A stretch of DNA of 64,000 nt from positions 434,001 through 498,000 of the forward strand of contig JAHBYW010000001.1 of assembly GCA_019635755.1 (NCBI GenBank). Reading direction: 5' to 3'. Positions 8,758 through 16,811 of the stretch are shown here, in pieces. The notes beneath the pieces were generated by a model that was given only the letters and a program-made list of their open reading frames with translations, was not told where the DNA came from and made no database searches. Within the stretch, counting starts at the first letter, position 1, and each line of letters begins with the position of its first letter. The translations under genes and the position numbers were made by a program. Source of the DNA: Rhizobiaceae bacterium (GTDB taxonomy: Bacteria; Pseudomonadota; Alphaproteobacteria; Rhizobiales; Rhizobiaceae).

Positions 8758-9476
8758 GCTGCTTTCGCCGGGTTCGTGTCTTCGAGTGCCGCCGCCGCAA
8801 GCTTCGCGAGTTCGGCCGCATAGTCCTGAATGGCCTGCACGCCCTTCGGGCTCAGCGTATAGATGCCGGCCTCGATGCGCTCGAACCAGCCATAGTGGTT
8901 GTCGGCCATCAGCCGGCGGGCATGCGCGATCTTCGTGCCCTTGGCGACGAGCGCCGCTTTCGTCGGCCCGAATTCCTCCAGCAGCTTCAGGCAGCGGAGC
9001 GCCTCCTGCCGGTAGCCGGTGACCAGATTGCGCCGCGTCTGGCCACCGCTGTTCGGGTCGCCGACGAGGCGCACGAACTCGCGCAGCAGCCGCGCCTTGC
9101 GCGGCTTCGACTGGCGCGGCTTGTAGGGTTCGGGGTCGCAGTGGATTTCCACGAAGCCATCGGAAAGGCGCACCGTGATGAGCCCCAGCCCCAGCCGGCG
9201 GCAGAGCTTGCGGTTTTCGACCAGCGCCTTGTAGGACGCAGCGCCCGTCATGCGCGGCACGGCGACATAGACGGCGTCGCTGATCGCCTGCCGCTCGATC
9301 GCCTGGTGGAACAGCGCCAGCGAGAAGCCCGACTTCAGCTCGACGATGACCGGGTCTTCATCGCCTCGCACGGCGACCACGTCGGCCGCGCCGATCTCGC
9401 CCTTGACCGTATAGCCCTGCCCTTCGAGCAAGCGCTTCACGGGCAGGTAAAGGTCGGTTTCGCGGACGCGAGTCAT
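8754..9476 (-). CDS. DUF2161 family protein, putative PD-(D/E)xK-type phosphodiesterase
   Basis: A 240-residue protein. Near residues 32-50 it shows an aspartate in AADVVAVRG followed by VIVELKSG, which fits the D...ExK metal site of restriction-endonuclease-like folds. The C-terminal half resembles a winged-helix-like segment. The start at 9476 (MTRVRETDLYLP) is preferred over an upstream in-frame start at 9560 that would include repeat-derived residues. The stop overlaps the acyl-CoA synthetase start by 4 nt, so the two are probably translationally coupled, although no metabolic role is evident. Confidence 0.75.
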   Translation of the reverse strand: MTRVRETDLYLPVKRLLEGQGYTVKGEIGAADVVAVRGDEDPVIVELKSGFSLALFHQAIERQAISDAVYVAVPRMTGAASYKALVENRKLCRRLGLGLITVRLSDGFVEIHCDPEPYKPRQSKPRKARLLREFVRLVGDPNSGGQTRRNLVTGYRQEALRCLKLLEEFGPTKAALVAKGTKIAHARRLMADNHYGWFERIEAGIYTLSPKGVQAIQDYAAELAKLAAAALEDTNPAKAA

Positions 9477-9490
9477 GCGCCGACGCCTTG

Positions 9491-9631
9491 CCTTCTCCCC
9501 TTGTGGGAGAAGGTGGATCGGCGCGCAGCGCCGAGACGGATGAGGGGTGTTGGAAGGCATGAAAGGCCGCCGCTCGACGCAACACCCCTCATCCGCCCCT
9601 TCGGGGCACCTTCTCCCACAAGGGGAGAAGG
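9491..9631. repeat. Palindromic repeat, family A, copy 4 (intergenic, nested)
   Basis: Outer inverted arms (CCTTCTCCCCTTGTGGGAGA type) lie at 9491-9514 and 9607-9631. A perfect inner 16-bp inverted pair (CGGATGAGGGGTGTTG) lies at about 9536-9551 and 9580-9595. It occupies the gap between the acyl-CoA dehydrogenase and DUF2161 genes. If transcribed, it would form a long branched hairpin. Confidence 0.85.
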
Positions 9632-9651
9632 ACAGGTCGGTGCCAGTCCCA

Positions 9652-10815
9652 TCACCCGCCCACCGCTCTGAGCAGCGCGCGCGAAATGATGTGCCGCTGG
9701 ATTTCGCTGGTGCCTTCCCAGATGCGCTCGACGCGGGCGTCGCGCCAGATGCGCTCCAGCGGCAGGTCGTCCATCAGCCCCATGCCGCCGTGGATCTGGA
9801 TCGCCTCGTCGGCAATGTAAGCCAGCGTCTCGGTGGCCTTGAGTTTGGCCATCGCCATGTCCTCGTCGGTCACCGTGCCCGCGTCGTATTTCCAGCCTGC
9901 CTCGCGGGTGAGAAGCTCCGCCGCCTTCAGCTCGGTCGCCATGTCGGCAAGCTTAAAGGACACGCCCTGAAACTTGCCGATCTGCTGACCGAACTGCTCG
10001 CGGCTGGCGGCATATTCGATGGCGTGGGTGAGCGCGCGCTCGGCGCGGCCGAGACAGGTGGATGCGACCTGCAGGCGCGTCGCGCCCAGCCAGGAGTTCG
10101 CCACCTCGAAGCCGCGATGCACCTCGCCCAGCACCTGTTCCTTCGGCAGTCGGCAGTCGTCGAACTCCAGCACCGAATTGGTGTAGCCACGGTGCGAGAC
10201 GTTGCGGTAGCCGTCACGAACGGTGAACCCCTTTGTGCCCTTGTCGACGAAGAACGCCGTGATCTTCTTGCGCTTGCCGCGGGGCGAATCCTCCTCGCCC
10301 GACGCCATGAAGACGATGGCGAAGCCGGCGATGTCGGCATGGCTGATGAAATGCTTGGTGCCGTTCAACACCCAGTCCGAGCCGTCCTGCACGGCGCTCG
10401 CCTTCATGCCGCGAAGATCCGAGCCGGCGCCCGGCTCGGTCATGGCGAGGCAGTCCCACGTCTCGCCACGGATGCAGGGCATCAGATAGCGCTCCCGCTG
10501 CTCCGGCGTGCCGGCGAGCAGAATGTTCGACGGGCGCGCCACGCAGGTCCAGTGCAGCGCATAATTGGCGCGACCGAGCTCCTTCTCGTAGAGCAGCCAG
10601 GACAGCGTATCGAGCCCCGCGCCGCCGACCTCCACCGGCATGTTGGCGGCGTAGAGGCCCGCGGCCATCGCCTTGGCCTGCAACTCCTTGATGAGATCCA
10701 TGCGCAGATGGCCGGTGCGCTCGACCTCGCGCTCGTGCGGGTAGAGCTCGTTCTCGACGAATGCGCGCGTCGTCTCGACGATGAGCTTCTGCTCGTCGGT
10801 CAGTCCGAAATGCAT
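9652..10815 (-). CDS. Acyl-CoA dehydrogenase (candidate gamma-butyrobetainyl-CoA dehydrogenase)
   Basis: A 387-residue FAD-dependent acyl-CoA dehydrogenase of normal length. Family signatures are visible: LAMTEPGAGSD (flavin/substrate site), the arginine-containing SREQFGQQIGKFQ and QIHGGMGLMDD segments, and the catalytic-glutamate motif RIWEGTSEIQ near residue 366. It oxidises an acyl-CoA to the 2-enoyl-CoA and passes electrons to ETF. Its place directly downstream of the carnitine dehydrogenase and BKACE genes suggests gamma-butyrobetainyl-CoA as substrate, an inference from neighbourhood. Confidence 0.87.
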   Translation of the reverse strand: MHFGLTDEQKLIVETTRAFVENELYPHEREVERTGHLRMDLIKELQAKAMAAGLYAANMPVEVGGAGLDTLSWLLYEKELGRANYALHWTCVARPSNILLAGTPEQRERYLMPCIRGETWDCLAMTEPGAGSDLRGMKASAVQDGSDWVLNGTKHFISHADIAGFAIVFMASGEEDSPRGKRKKITAFFVDKGTKGFTVRDGYRNVSHRGYTNSVLEFDDCRLPKEQVLGEVHRGFEVANSWLGATRLQVASTCLGRAERALTHAIEYAASREQFGQQIGKFQGVSFKLADMATELKAAELLTREAGWKYDAGTVTDEDMAMAKLKATETLAYIADEAIQIHGGMGLMDDLPLERIWRDARVERIWEGTSEIQRHIISRALLRAVGG

Positions 10816-10852
10816 CTTGCCACCCCCGCGTCCCGAAGAAATCGACCAGCCA

Positions 10853-12037
10853 TCATCGACGCTTCGCCTTGGCCGCCGGCTTCTTCACCGCCGGCTTCTT
10901 CGCGACAGTCTTTGCCTTGGCCGACTTCTTCGCAGGGGCCGCCTTGGTCGCTGCCTTCTTGCCGCGCGTGACCGCTCCCCTGACCGCTTTCGCGGCCTTG
11001 CCGGCCGCCTTCGCCACGCGAGAGACCACGCCGGGCTTCTTCTTCGGCGCGGCAGCGCCCAGCCGCTTCACATAGTCCTTGTGGAGTTCGCCCGCGCCCC
11101 AGCCCTTGCTGCCATGGCGGGCGAGCCCCTCGTAGATCGACACCAGATTGTCGTCGCGGATGCGCTCCAGCTCGCGGATCGACCATTTCGACGACTGGTC
11201 GTCCGACTGCGTCGCGATCAGGTCCACCAGTTCGTCGTTGAACTCGGGCACGTCCATCAGCTTGGTCCACGGCCAGGCCAGCGCCGGCCCGAACTGCGCC
11301 ATGAAGTGACGCATGCCCGCCTCGCCGCCGGCGATGCGATAGGTCTGGAACATGCCCATCTGCGCCCAGCGCAGGCCGAAGCCGTAGCGCATGATGTCGT
11401 CCAGCTCCTCGACGGTGCAGACGCCGTCCTTCACCAGCCAGAGCGCCTCGCGCCACGCGGCTTCCAGCAGGCGGTTGCCGACGAAGGCGTCGATCTCCTT
11501 GTTGATGACAACGCACTTCATGCCGATCGCGGTGTAGACCTCACGCGCCCGCTCGACGAATTTCTTCGAGGTCTTCTCACCCGGCACGATCTCGTTGATC
11601 GGCAGCAGGTAGACCGGGTTGAAGGGGTGCGCGACGAGGAAGCGCTCCGGATGCTTCATGTCCTTCGCCATGTCGGTGGCCTTGAAGCCCGACGTCGACG
11701 AGCCGATCAGAGCGTCCGCCGGCGCGGCGGCCTCGATCTCGGCCAGCGTCTTCAGCTTTACGTCCAGCCGCTCCGGCACGCTCTCCTGGATGAAGTCCGC
11801 GCCGCTGACCGCCTCGGCGATCGATTTGGCGAAGGTCACCTTGCCTTCCTTCGGCAGGCCTTTCTTGGCCATCCGCTTGTAGGCGCGGCGGGCATTCTTC
11901 ATCACCTCGTCAACCTTGCGCTTGGCTTCCGGGTGCGGATCGAAGACGGTGACGTCGTGGCCGTTCAGCGCCAGACGCGCGATCCAGCCGCCGCCGATGA
12001 CGCCGCCGCCGATTGCCGCTGCCTTGGTGATGGTCAT
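10853..12037 (-). CDS. lcdH: L-carnitine 3-dehydrogenase with Lys/Ala-rich C-terminal tail
   Basis: A 394-residue protein. Residues 1-322 are a 3-hydroxyacyl-CoA-dehydrogenase-like fold: NAD-binding GGGVIGGGW near 10-18, SSTSGF, and the catalytic His in VAHPFNPVYLLP. This matches L-carnitine dehydrogenases that make 3-dehydrocarnitine. Residues 328-394 form a tail with 19 Lys and 22 Ala (repeats such as AKKPAVKKPAAK), like histone H1 or AlgP tails. Some rhizobial homologues carry a fused thioesterase domain at this end, which is absent here. The BKACE gene lies upstream with a strong hairpin in the 66-bp gap. Confidence 0.85.
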   Translation of the reverse strand: MTITKAAAIGGGVIGGGWIARLALNGHDVTVFDPHPEAKRKVDEVMKNARRAYKRMAKKGLPKEGKVTFAKSIAEAVSGADFIQESVPERLDVKLKTLAEIEAAAPADALIGSSTSGFKATDMAKDMKHPERFLVAHPFNPVYLLPINEIVPGEKTSKKFVERAREVYTAIGMKCVVINKEIDAFVGNRLLEAAWREALWLVKDGVCTVEELDDIMRYGFGLRWAQMGMFQTYRIAGGEAGMRHFMAQFGPALAWPWTKLMDVPEFNDELVDLIATQSDDQSSKWSIRELERIRDDNLVSIYEGLARHGSKGWGAGELHKDYVKRLGAAAPKKKPGVVSRVAKAAGKAAKAVRGAVTRGKKAATKAAPAKKSAKAKTVAKKPAVKKPAAKAKRR

Positions 12038-12059
12038 GACTTCGAATCTCCTTCGGACA

Positions 12060-12088
12060 CCCCCTCACCCGGCCTCCGGGTGAGGGGG
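12060..12088. repeat. GC-rich hairpin, family A-like, between the BKACE and lcdH genes
   Basis: A perfect 13-bp stem, CCCCCTCACCCGG / CCGGGTGAGGGGG, with a 3-nt loop. It lies in the BKACE-lcdH gap and has no following T-run, so it is more likely an RNA-stabilising or attenuating repeat than a classic terminator. Confidence 0.7.
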
Positions 12089-12103
12089 CACGTTGAATGG
12101 GCT

Positions 12104-13027
12104 CTACGCCGCTTTCGCCACCGGCGCGCGCTTGGTGAGGTTCAGCTTCTTGCGCACTTCGTCCGGACCGATGACGCGGGCGCCCATGTTTTCCACCACG
12201 GTCACGGCGCGCTCGACCAGCTGCGCATTCGTGGCGAGCACACCCTTGTCGAGCCACAGATTGTCTTCCAGGCCGACGCGGACATTGCCGCCGGCCAGCA
12301 CCGCGGCCGCGGCGTATGCCATCTGGTTGCGCCCGAGCGAGAAGGCCGAGAAGGTCCATTCCTTCGGCACGTTGTTGACCATCGCCATGAACGTGTTCAG
12401 GTCGTCGGGCGCGCCCCACGGCACGCCCATGCAGAGCTGCACCAGCGCGTCCGGCTTGAGCACGCCTTCGGTGACCAACTGTTTGGCGAACCAGAGGTGC
12501 CCGGTGTCGAAGGCCTCGATCTCCGGCTTCACGCCCATCGCTGTCATCATCGACCCCATGGCGCGCAGCATGCCGGGCGTGTTGGTCATCACGTAGTCGG
12601 CTTCGTTGAAATTCATCGTGCCGCAGTCGAGCGTGCAGATCTCCGGCAGGCACTGGCGCACATGCTCGACGCGGTCGGTCGCGCCGCCCATGTCGGTGCC
12701 AACGGCCTTGAGCGGCAGCGGGCTTTCCACATCGCCGAAGACCATGTCGCCGCCCATGCCGGCAGTGAGGTTCAGCACGACGTCGACATTGGCGTCGCGG
12801 ATGCGCTCGGTCACTTCGCGGTAGAGATGCACGTCGCGGCGCGGCTTGCCCGTCTCGGGATCGCGGACGTGGCAGTGGACGATGGCGGCGCCGGCTTTCG
12901 CCGCCTCGATCGCCGAGTCGGCGATCTGCTTCGGCGAGCGGGGCACGTGCGGGCTGCGGTCCTGCGTGCCGCCCGAGCCGGTGACGGCGCAGGTGATGAA
13001 GACCTCGCGGTTCATGTCGAGCGGCAT
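12104..13027 (-). CDS. BKACE (DUF849) 3-keto-5-aminohexanoate cleavage-family enzyme, probable dehydrocarnitine cleavage enzyme
   Basis: A 307-residue TIM-barrel protein of the beta-keto acid cleavage family. Zinc ligands are visible as IVHCHVRD (His51, His53) and the late glutamate in VGLEDN. Family members condense a beta-keto acid with acetyl-CoA and release acetoacetate plus a new CoA ester. Next to carnitine dehydrogenase the expected reaction is 3-dehydrocarnitine + acetyl-CoA to acetoacetate + betainyl-CoA. It is the first gene of the leftward run and has an AAGGAGG-type ribosome site just before its ATG. Substrate assignment rests on context. Confidence 0.87.
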   Translation of the reverse strand: MPLDMNREVFITCAVTGSGGTQDRSPHVPRSPKQIADSAIEAAKAGAAIVHCHVRDPETGKPRRDVHLYREVTERIRDANVDVVLNLTAGMGGDMVFGDVESPLPLKAVGTDMGGATDRVEHVRQCLPEICTLDCGTMNFNEADYVMTNTPGMLRAMGSMMTAMGVKPEIEAFDTGHLWFAKQLVTEGVLKPDALVQLCMGVPWGAPDDLNTFMAMVNNVPKEWTFSAFSLGRNQMAYAAAAVLAGGNVRVGLEDNLWLDKGVLATNAQLVERAVTVVENMGARVIGPDEVRKKLNLTKRAPVAKAA

Positions 13028-13078
13028 CCGATCCTCCTTCGCGACGCAGGCGTATCATCACCCGGCTTGCCCGAAGCC

Positions 13079-13097
13079 GTTTTGCACTTTACGAAAC
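13079..13097. promoter_or_regulatory. Imperfect dyad in the divergent BKACE/regulator promoter region
   Basis: The 77-bp gap between the two divergent genes contains GTTTTGCA-CTT-TACGAAAC, an 8-3-8 dyad with 6 of 8 positions matching. It is the only clear symmetric candidate operator in the gap. Binding by the adjacent GlxA-type regulator is inference. Confidence 0.35.
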
Positions 13098-13104
13098 CGG
13101 ATTG

Positions 13105-14082
13105 ATGAAAAGCGAAGCGCGTCCTTCGATCTTCCGGCCGGAACGCACGCCGCTCAGGCTCACCTTCCTCGTGCTGGCGGGCTCGTCGATCATGTGCGTC
13201 GCCTCGGCGATCGACCCGCTGCGCGCGGCCAACCGCGTCGCCGGCGAGACGCTGTTCGACTTCCGCGTGGTGTCGGTCGACGGCGCGCCGCCGGTCACCA
13301 CATCAGGCCTGCCGATCGCGGTTTCGGGCCGCTTCGACGCCGGCGCGCCGCCCGACGTGCTGGTGATCGTCGGCGGCTTCGGAACCCGCGACGTGGGCGG
13401 CCGGATCATCGCCGGCATCCGCCGGCTGGCGCGCTCGGCACGCGCCGTGGGCGGCGTCGAGGCAGGCACCTGGCTGCTCGGCCGCGCGGGGCTGCTGGAG
13501 GGGCGCGCGGCGACGACGCACTGGGAGGATCTGGAAGATTTTGCCACGACCTTTCCCGGCGCCGACGTGCGGCCCGACCGCTACGTCATCGACGGGCCGG
13601 TGTTTACCGCCGGCGGCGCCTCGCCCACCTTCGACCTGATGCTGCATCTGGTGCGCTCGCGGCTCGGCATGGCGGTGGCGCTCGATGTGGCGAGCGTGTT
13701 CATCTACGATCAGGCGCGCGCCGCGACGGATGCGCAGCCGCTCGTCTCGCTCGGCCGGCTGGACGGCTATCACCCGCGGCTGGCGCAGGCCGTGCGGCTG
13801 ATGGAGCAGCATGTCGACCGGCCCCTGCCCGTCTCGGCGATCGCCAGGCGCGCCGGCGTGACGGCGCGAACGCTGGAGAAGACGTTCCTGACCTCGATCG
13901 GGGAAACGCCCGGTGCCTACTATCTCAGGCTTCGGCTCAACGCCGCGCGCAGGCTGGTGCTGGATACGCGCGAGCCGATGGCGGCGATTGCCGCGCGCAC
14001 GGGCTTCTCGTCCGCCGCCGCCTTCAGCCGCGCCTTCTCGCGCGCCTTCGGCGAAGCGCCGGTCAGGATGCGGCGGAGCTAG
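13105..14082 (+). CDS. GlxA/CdhR-type AraC-family transcriptional regulator
   Basis: A 325-residue regulator with an N-terminal DJ-1/PfpI-like amidotransferase domain (residues 15-190; VIVGGFGTRD, GGVEAGTWLLGRAGLL) and a C-terminal AraC double helix-turn-helix (residues 220-325; ARRAGVTARTLEKTF, ARTGFSSAAAFSRAF). This architecture is shared by CdhR and GbdR, which activate carnitine and glycine-betaine catabolism. It is transcribed divergently from the BKACE/carnitine dehydrogenase genes, which supports control of that block. A TTG directly precedes the ATG at 13105; I use the ATG. Confidence 0.87.
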   Translation: MKSEARPSIFRPERTPLRLTFLVLAGSSIMCVASAIDPLRAANRVAGETLFDFRVVSVDGAPPVTTSGLPIAVSGRFDAGAPPDVLVIVGGFGTRDVGGRIIAGIRRLARSARAVGGVEAGTWLLGRAGLLEGRAATTHWEDLEDFATTFPGADVRPDRYVIDGPVFTAGGASPTFDLMLHLVRSRLGMAVALDVASVFIYDQARAATDAQPLVSLGRLDGYHPRLAQAVRLMEQHVDRPLPVSAIARRAGVTARTLEKTFLTSIGETPGAYYLRLRLNAARRLVLDTREPMAAIAARTGFSSAAAFSRAFSRAFGEAPVRMRRS

Positions 14083-14103
14083 ACTTCAGCGGTTGGAAGC
14101 CGG

Positions 14104-14712
14104 TCAGGCGTGGCCGGCCGTGTGGCTAAGCCGCGCGATATCGATGCCGATGGAGTTCAGGATGCGATCGTATTTGCGGTCGAAGTCGCTGTCGAACAGA
14201 AGGTCCGGGTCGGCCGGGCAGGTCAGCCAGCCATTGGCGGCGATCTCGCCCTCCAGCTGCCCGGCACCCCAGCCGGAATAGCCGAGCGCCATCAGAGCCT
14301 GGCGCGGTCCCTTTCCGGACGAGATCGCCCGGAGGATGTCGACGGTGGCGGTGAGACAGATGTCCTCCGATACCGGCATGGAGGATTCCACCATGTAGTC
14401 GTCGGAGTGCAGGACGAAGCCGCGGCTGCGGTCGACGGGGCCGCCATTGCGCACAGCGAACTCGCGCGCCGGCATGGGCAGGCGGATGACCTCGTCCTCC
14501 TTGATGATGCCGAGCTGCACCAGCAGGTCCGGGAAACGCATCTGCTGCATCTGGTTGATGATGAGGCCCATCGCGCCTTCGGTGCTGTGGGCGCAGACGT
14601 AGATCACCGAGCGAGCGAAGCGGTCGTCCTTCATCCCCGGCATGGCGATGAGGAAATGGTCGTCGAGGAAGCCCTCGCGGGGCGGACCCTTTCGTTTCCG
14701 CAAAATGTCCAT
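14104..14712 (-). CDS. YqgE/AlgH family protein (DUF179)
   Basis: A 202-residue cytoplasmic protein with the family opening [17 protein letters not shown] and the motifs GLIINQ, NGGPVD and [11 protein letters not shown]. The ATG at 14712 (MDILRKRKG) fits family length; in-frame extensions upstream to 14916 are rejected. It is convergent with the regulator gene. The biochemical function is not established. Confidence 0.88.
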   Translation of the reverse strand: MDILRKRKGPPREGFLDDHFLIAMPGMKDDRFARSVIYVCAHSTEGAMGLIINQMQQMRFPDLLVQLGIIKEDEVIRLPMPAREFAVRNGGPVDRSRGFVLHSDDYMVESSMPVSEDICLTATVDILRAISSGKGPRQALMALGYSGWGAGQLEGEIAANGWLTCPADPDLLFDSDFDRKYDRILNSIGIDIARLSHTAGHA

Positions 14713-14831
14713 GGTCGGAGCGTAACGCGTTTGCCGGCGCGTTTGAAGCGTCCTTTGCGGGCCCGGCGACACGCTTACGCCGCTCACGCGAATATGATGG
14801 GCTGCGCCCGCCGGAAGTGTTTGCCTTGCCG

Positions 14832-15653
14832 ATGTCCCGTCCCCTAATGGCACCCATGAGATCGACCGCCCTCGCCTGCCTCGCCTGCCTGATGGCGACG
14901 ACCGCCGCCTCTGCATCGTCCAGCACCTGGTACAGGGTCGAGGGGGGCGCGGTGCGCCTGGTGACCGCCGGCGTGCCCGATGGCGACGGCGTGCTGCGCG
15001 GTGCGCTGGAAATCGTCCTCAAGCACGGGTGGAAGACGTACTGGCGCGACCCCGGCGACGCCGGCGTGCCACCCAGCATCGATATTTCTCCCAGCACCAA
15101 CGTGGCATCCGCGGTCTTCGACTATCCGGCCCCGCATCGCTTCGACGACGGCTATGCCGTCTGGGCGGGCTACAAGGAGCCGGTGGCGCTGCCCGTCACG
15201 TTCACCGCCGCGGCCGCGGCCGACACGATGCTCATCGAGGCCGATATCTTCCTCGGCATCTGCGAGACGATCTGCATTCCGGTGCAGACGCGCCTCTCGC
15301 TCGACCCGGCCGACGGCGCGGCCGACGACCGCGACACCGCACTTGTGGAGGCCGCATTCGCCGCCCTGCCGGAGCCGGCGCGGGCGGATTTCGGGGTCTC
15401 GGCAGTCGGAGGCACCCAGGGCGAGATGCTCGTCCAGGCGGCGATCCCCGGCGACGTGGACGGAAGCGAGCTCTTCGTCGCCGCGTCGGAAGGCTACATC
15501 TTCGGCGTGCCGGAGCTGAAGCTGGAGGGCGAGCGGACGCTGTTCTCGGTGCCGATCCTCGACCGGCCGGCCGAACGGCCGGCAGCCGGCGCGCTCGACT
15601 ACACGCTGGTCACGTCGGTCGGCGCAGTGTCGGGAACGCTCCGGTTTCCGTAG
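14832..15653 (+). CDS. Exported DsbD N-terminal-domain-like (thiol:disulfide interchange) protein
   Basis: About 273 residues with a signal peptide ending near ASA. The body matches the DsbD alpha-domain-like family: [19 protein letters not shown], a tyrosine-rich [10 protein letters not shown] stretch and a CxxxC pair (GICETICIP). Unlike DsbD itself it has no membrane or thioredoxin part, so it probably acts as a stand-alone periplasmic thiol relay partner. Starts at 14817 (GTG), 14832, 14847 and 14856 are all possible; 14832 is a compromise. Confidence 0.75.
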   Translation: MSRPLMAPMRSTALACLACLMATTAASASSSTWYRVEGGAVRLVTAGVPDGDGVLRGALEIVLKHGWKTYWRDPGDAGVPPSIDISPSTNVASAVFDYPAPHRFDDGYAVWAGYKEPVALPVTFTAAAAADTMLIEADIFLGICETICIPVQTRLSLDPADGAADDRDTALVEAAFAALPEPARADFGVSAVGGTQGEMLVQAAIPGDVDGSELFVAASEGYIFGVPELKLEGERTLFSVPILDRPAERPAAGALDYTLVTSVGAVSGTLRFP

Positions 15654-15688
15654 GCGTGCCGGACTCGACAGGTTCCCCCCGGACACAT

Positions 15689-15790
15689 GGAGCAGTTCTG
15701 AAACTCCCGGAATCGCCGAACTGCTCCATCCATTTGTTTTCACGCCATTCCGGACGCAAAACCGCTTCGCACTTTTGCTGGAATTGCTCT
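15689..15790. repeat. Dispersed repeat, family B, copy 1
   Basis: A perfect 10-bp inverted pair GGAGCAGTTC / GAACTGCTCC (15689-15698, 15718-15727) is followed by a 48-bp unit at 15743-15790. That unit contains CATTCCGGACGCAAAACC and CACTTTTGCTGGAATTGC, whose ends are mutually complementary (ATTCC/GGAAT, CAAAA/TTTTG). The 48-bp unit matches 60099-60146 at 45 of 48 positions. It fills the gap before the peroxiredoxin gene. Confidence 0.8.
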
Positions 15791-15824
15791 AAGTGAAACC
15801 TCCGATCACAGAGAGGTTCGTATC

Positions 15825-16304
15825 ATGATAGCAGTCGGCGAAAAGCTGCCCGAGGCGACGTTCAAGGTGCTGACGGCGGACGGCGCGAAGGACCTGACGA
15901 CGGCCGACGTCTTCGCCGGCAAAAAGGTCGTGCTGTTCGGCGTGCCGGGCGCGTTCACGCCGGGCTGCAGCAACAACCATCTGCCGGGCTATCTGGAGAA
16001 CTTCGACGCCATCAAGGCGCGCGGGGTCGATACGATCGCCGTCGTCGCAGTGAACGACCATCACGTCATGAACGCCTGGGCGAAGTTTACCGGCGGCGAC
16101 GGGAAGATCGTCTTCCTGGCCGACGGCAATGGCGAGTTCACGCGCGCGGTCGGTCTCGAGGGCGACTACACGCAGGGCGGAATGGGAAAGCGTTCCAAGC
16201 GCTTCTCGATGCTGGTCGAGGACGGGACCGTAGCCGCGGTGAATGTCGAGCCGAAGCCCGGCATCGACGTCTCGTCCGCGGCGAAGATGCTGGAACTTCT
16301 CTGA
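15825..16304 (+). CDS. Peroxiredoxin, Prx5 type
   Basis: A 159-residue peroxiredoxin of the Prx5/AhpE-like group that reduces H2O2 and organic peroxides. The active site VPGAFTPGCS places the peroxidatic Cys at residue 48. It is the only cysteine, so this is a 1-Cys enzyme that depends on an external thiol such as glutathione or glutaredoxin. An AGAGAGG-like ribosome site precedes the ATG. The next gene, rnhA, is convergent with a 3-bp gap. Confidence 0.9.
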   Translation: MIAVGEKLPEATFKVLTADGAKDLTTADVFAGKKVVLFGVPGAFTPGCSNNHLPGYLENFDAIKARGVDTIAVVAVNDHHVMNAWAKFTGGDGKIVFLADGNGEFTRAVGLEGDYTQGGMGKRSKRFSMLVEDGTVAAVNVEPKPGIDVSSAAKMLELL

Positions 16305-16307
16305 GGC

Positions 16308-16811
16308 TCAGCGCCGCGGCTTCTTGCCCGGCGCGATCCTGCCCGTGATGGGCGGGGTCGGCGGCGCGGGCCGCTTCGGCTTGAACGGCGCCATGCCGTC
16401 GCGCGCCAGCTGGTCCGCGCGCTCGTTCTCCACATGGCCGGCATGGCCCTTGACCCAATGCCAGGTGATGTCGTGGCGCTGCTGCGCCCCGTCGAGCGCC
16501 TGCCACAGCTCCTGGTTCTTCACCGGCTTCTTATCGGCCGTCTTCCAGCCGTTCTTCTTCCAGCCGTGCAGCCAGCTGCGGATGCCGTCGCGGACATAAT
16601 TGCTGTCGGTGTAGAGATCGACGGCGCAGGGCTCCTTCAGCGCCGACAGCGCCTCGATCGCGGCGCGCAGCTCCATGCGGTTGTTCGTTGTCTCCGCCTC
16701 GCCGCCGGACATCTCCTTCACCGTGCCGTTGAAGCGCAGGATCGCGCCCCAGCCGCCGGGGCCGGGATTGCCCGAGCAGGCGCCGTCGGTGAAGACCTCG
16801 ACCTTCTTCAT
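16308..16811 (-). CDS. rnhA: Ribonuclease HI
   Basis: A 167-residue RNase HI that removes RNA from RNA-DNA hybrids. The catalytic acids are all visible: Asp in [13 protein letters not shown], Glu in NNRMELRAA, Asp in LYTDSNYV and Asp in NERADQLA. A short proline- and lysine-rich tail follows the catalytic domain. The ATG at 16811 overlaps the thrB stop by 4 nt. The long open frame upstream to 17234 is only antisense-free space inside thrB. Confidence 0.95.
   Translation of the reverse strand: MKKVEVFTDGACSGNPGPGGWGAILRFNGTVKEMSGGEAETTNNRMELRAAIEALSALKEPCAVDLYTDSNYVRDGIRSWLHGWKKNGWKTADKKPVKNQELWQALDGAQQRHDITWHWVKGHAGHVENERADQLARDGMAPFKPKRPAPPTPPITGRIAPGKKPRR

Noticed and set aside
9477-9560. 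Longer N-terminus for DUF2161
   Set aside because: The added residues come only from the palindromic repeat and give no family match.
12060-12088. Rho-independent terminator between the BKACE and lcdH genes
   Set aside because: The hairpin is strong but no T-run follows on the minus strand, and the next gene needs transcription to continue, so it is listed as a repeat.
10781-13105. 774-codon plus-strand open frame
   Set aside because: Antisense to the carnitine dehydrogenase and BKACE genes; the composition is that of a GC-skew shadow.
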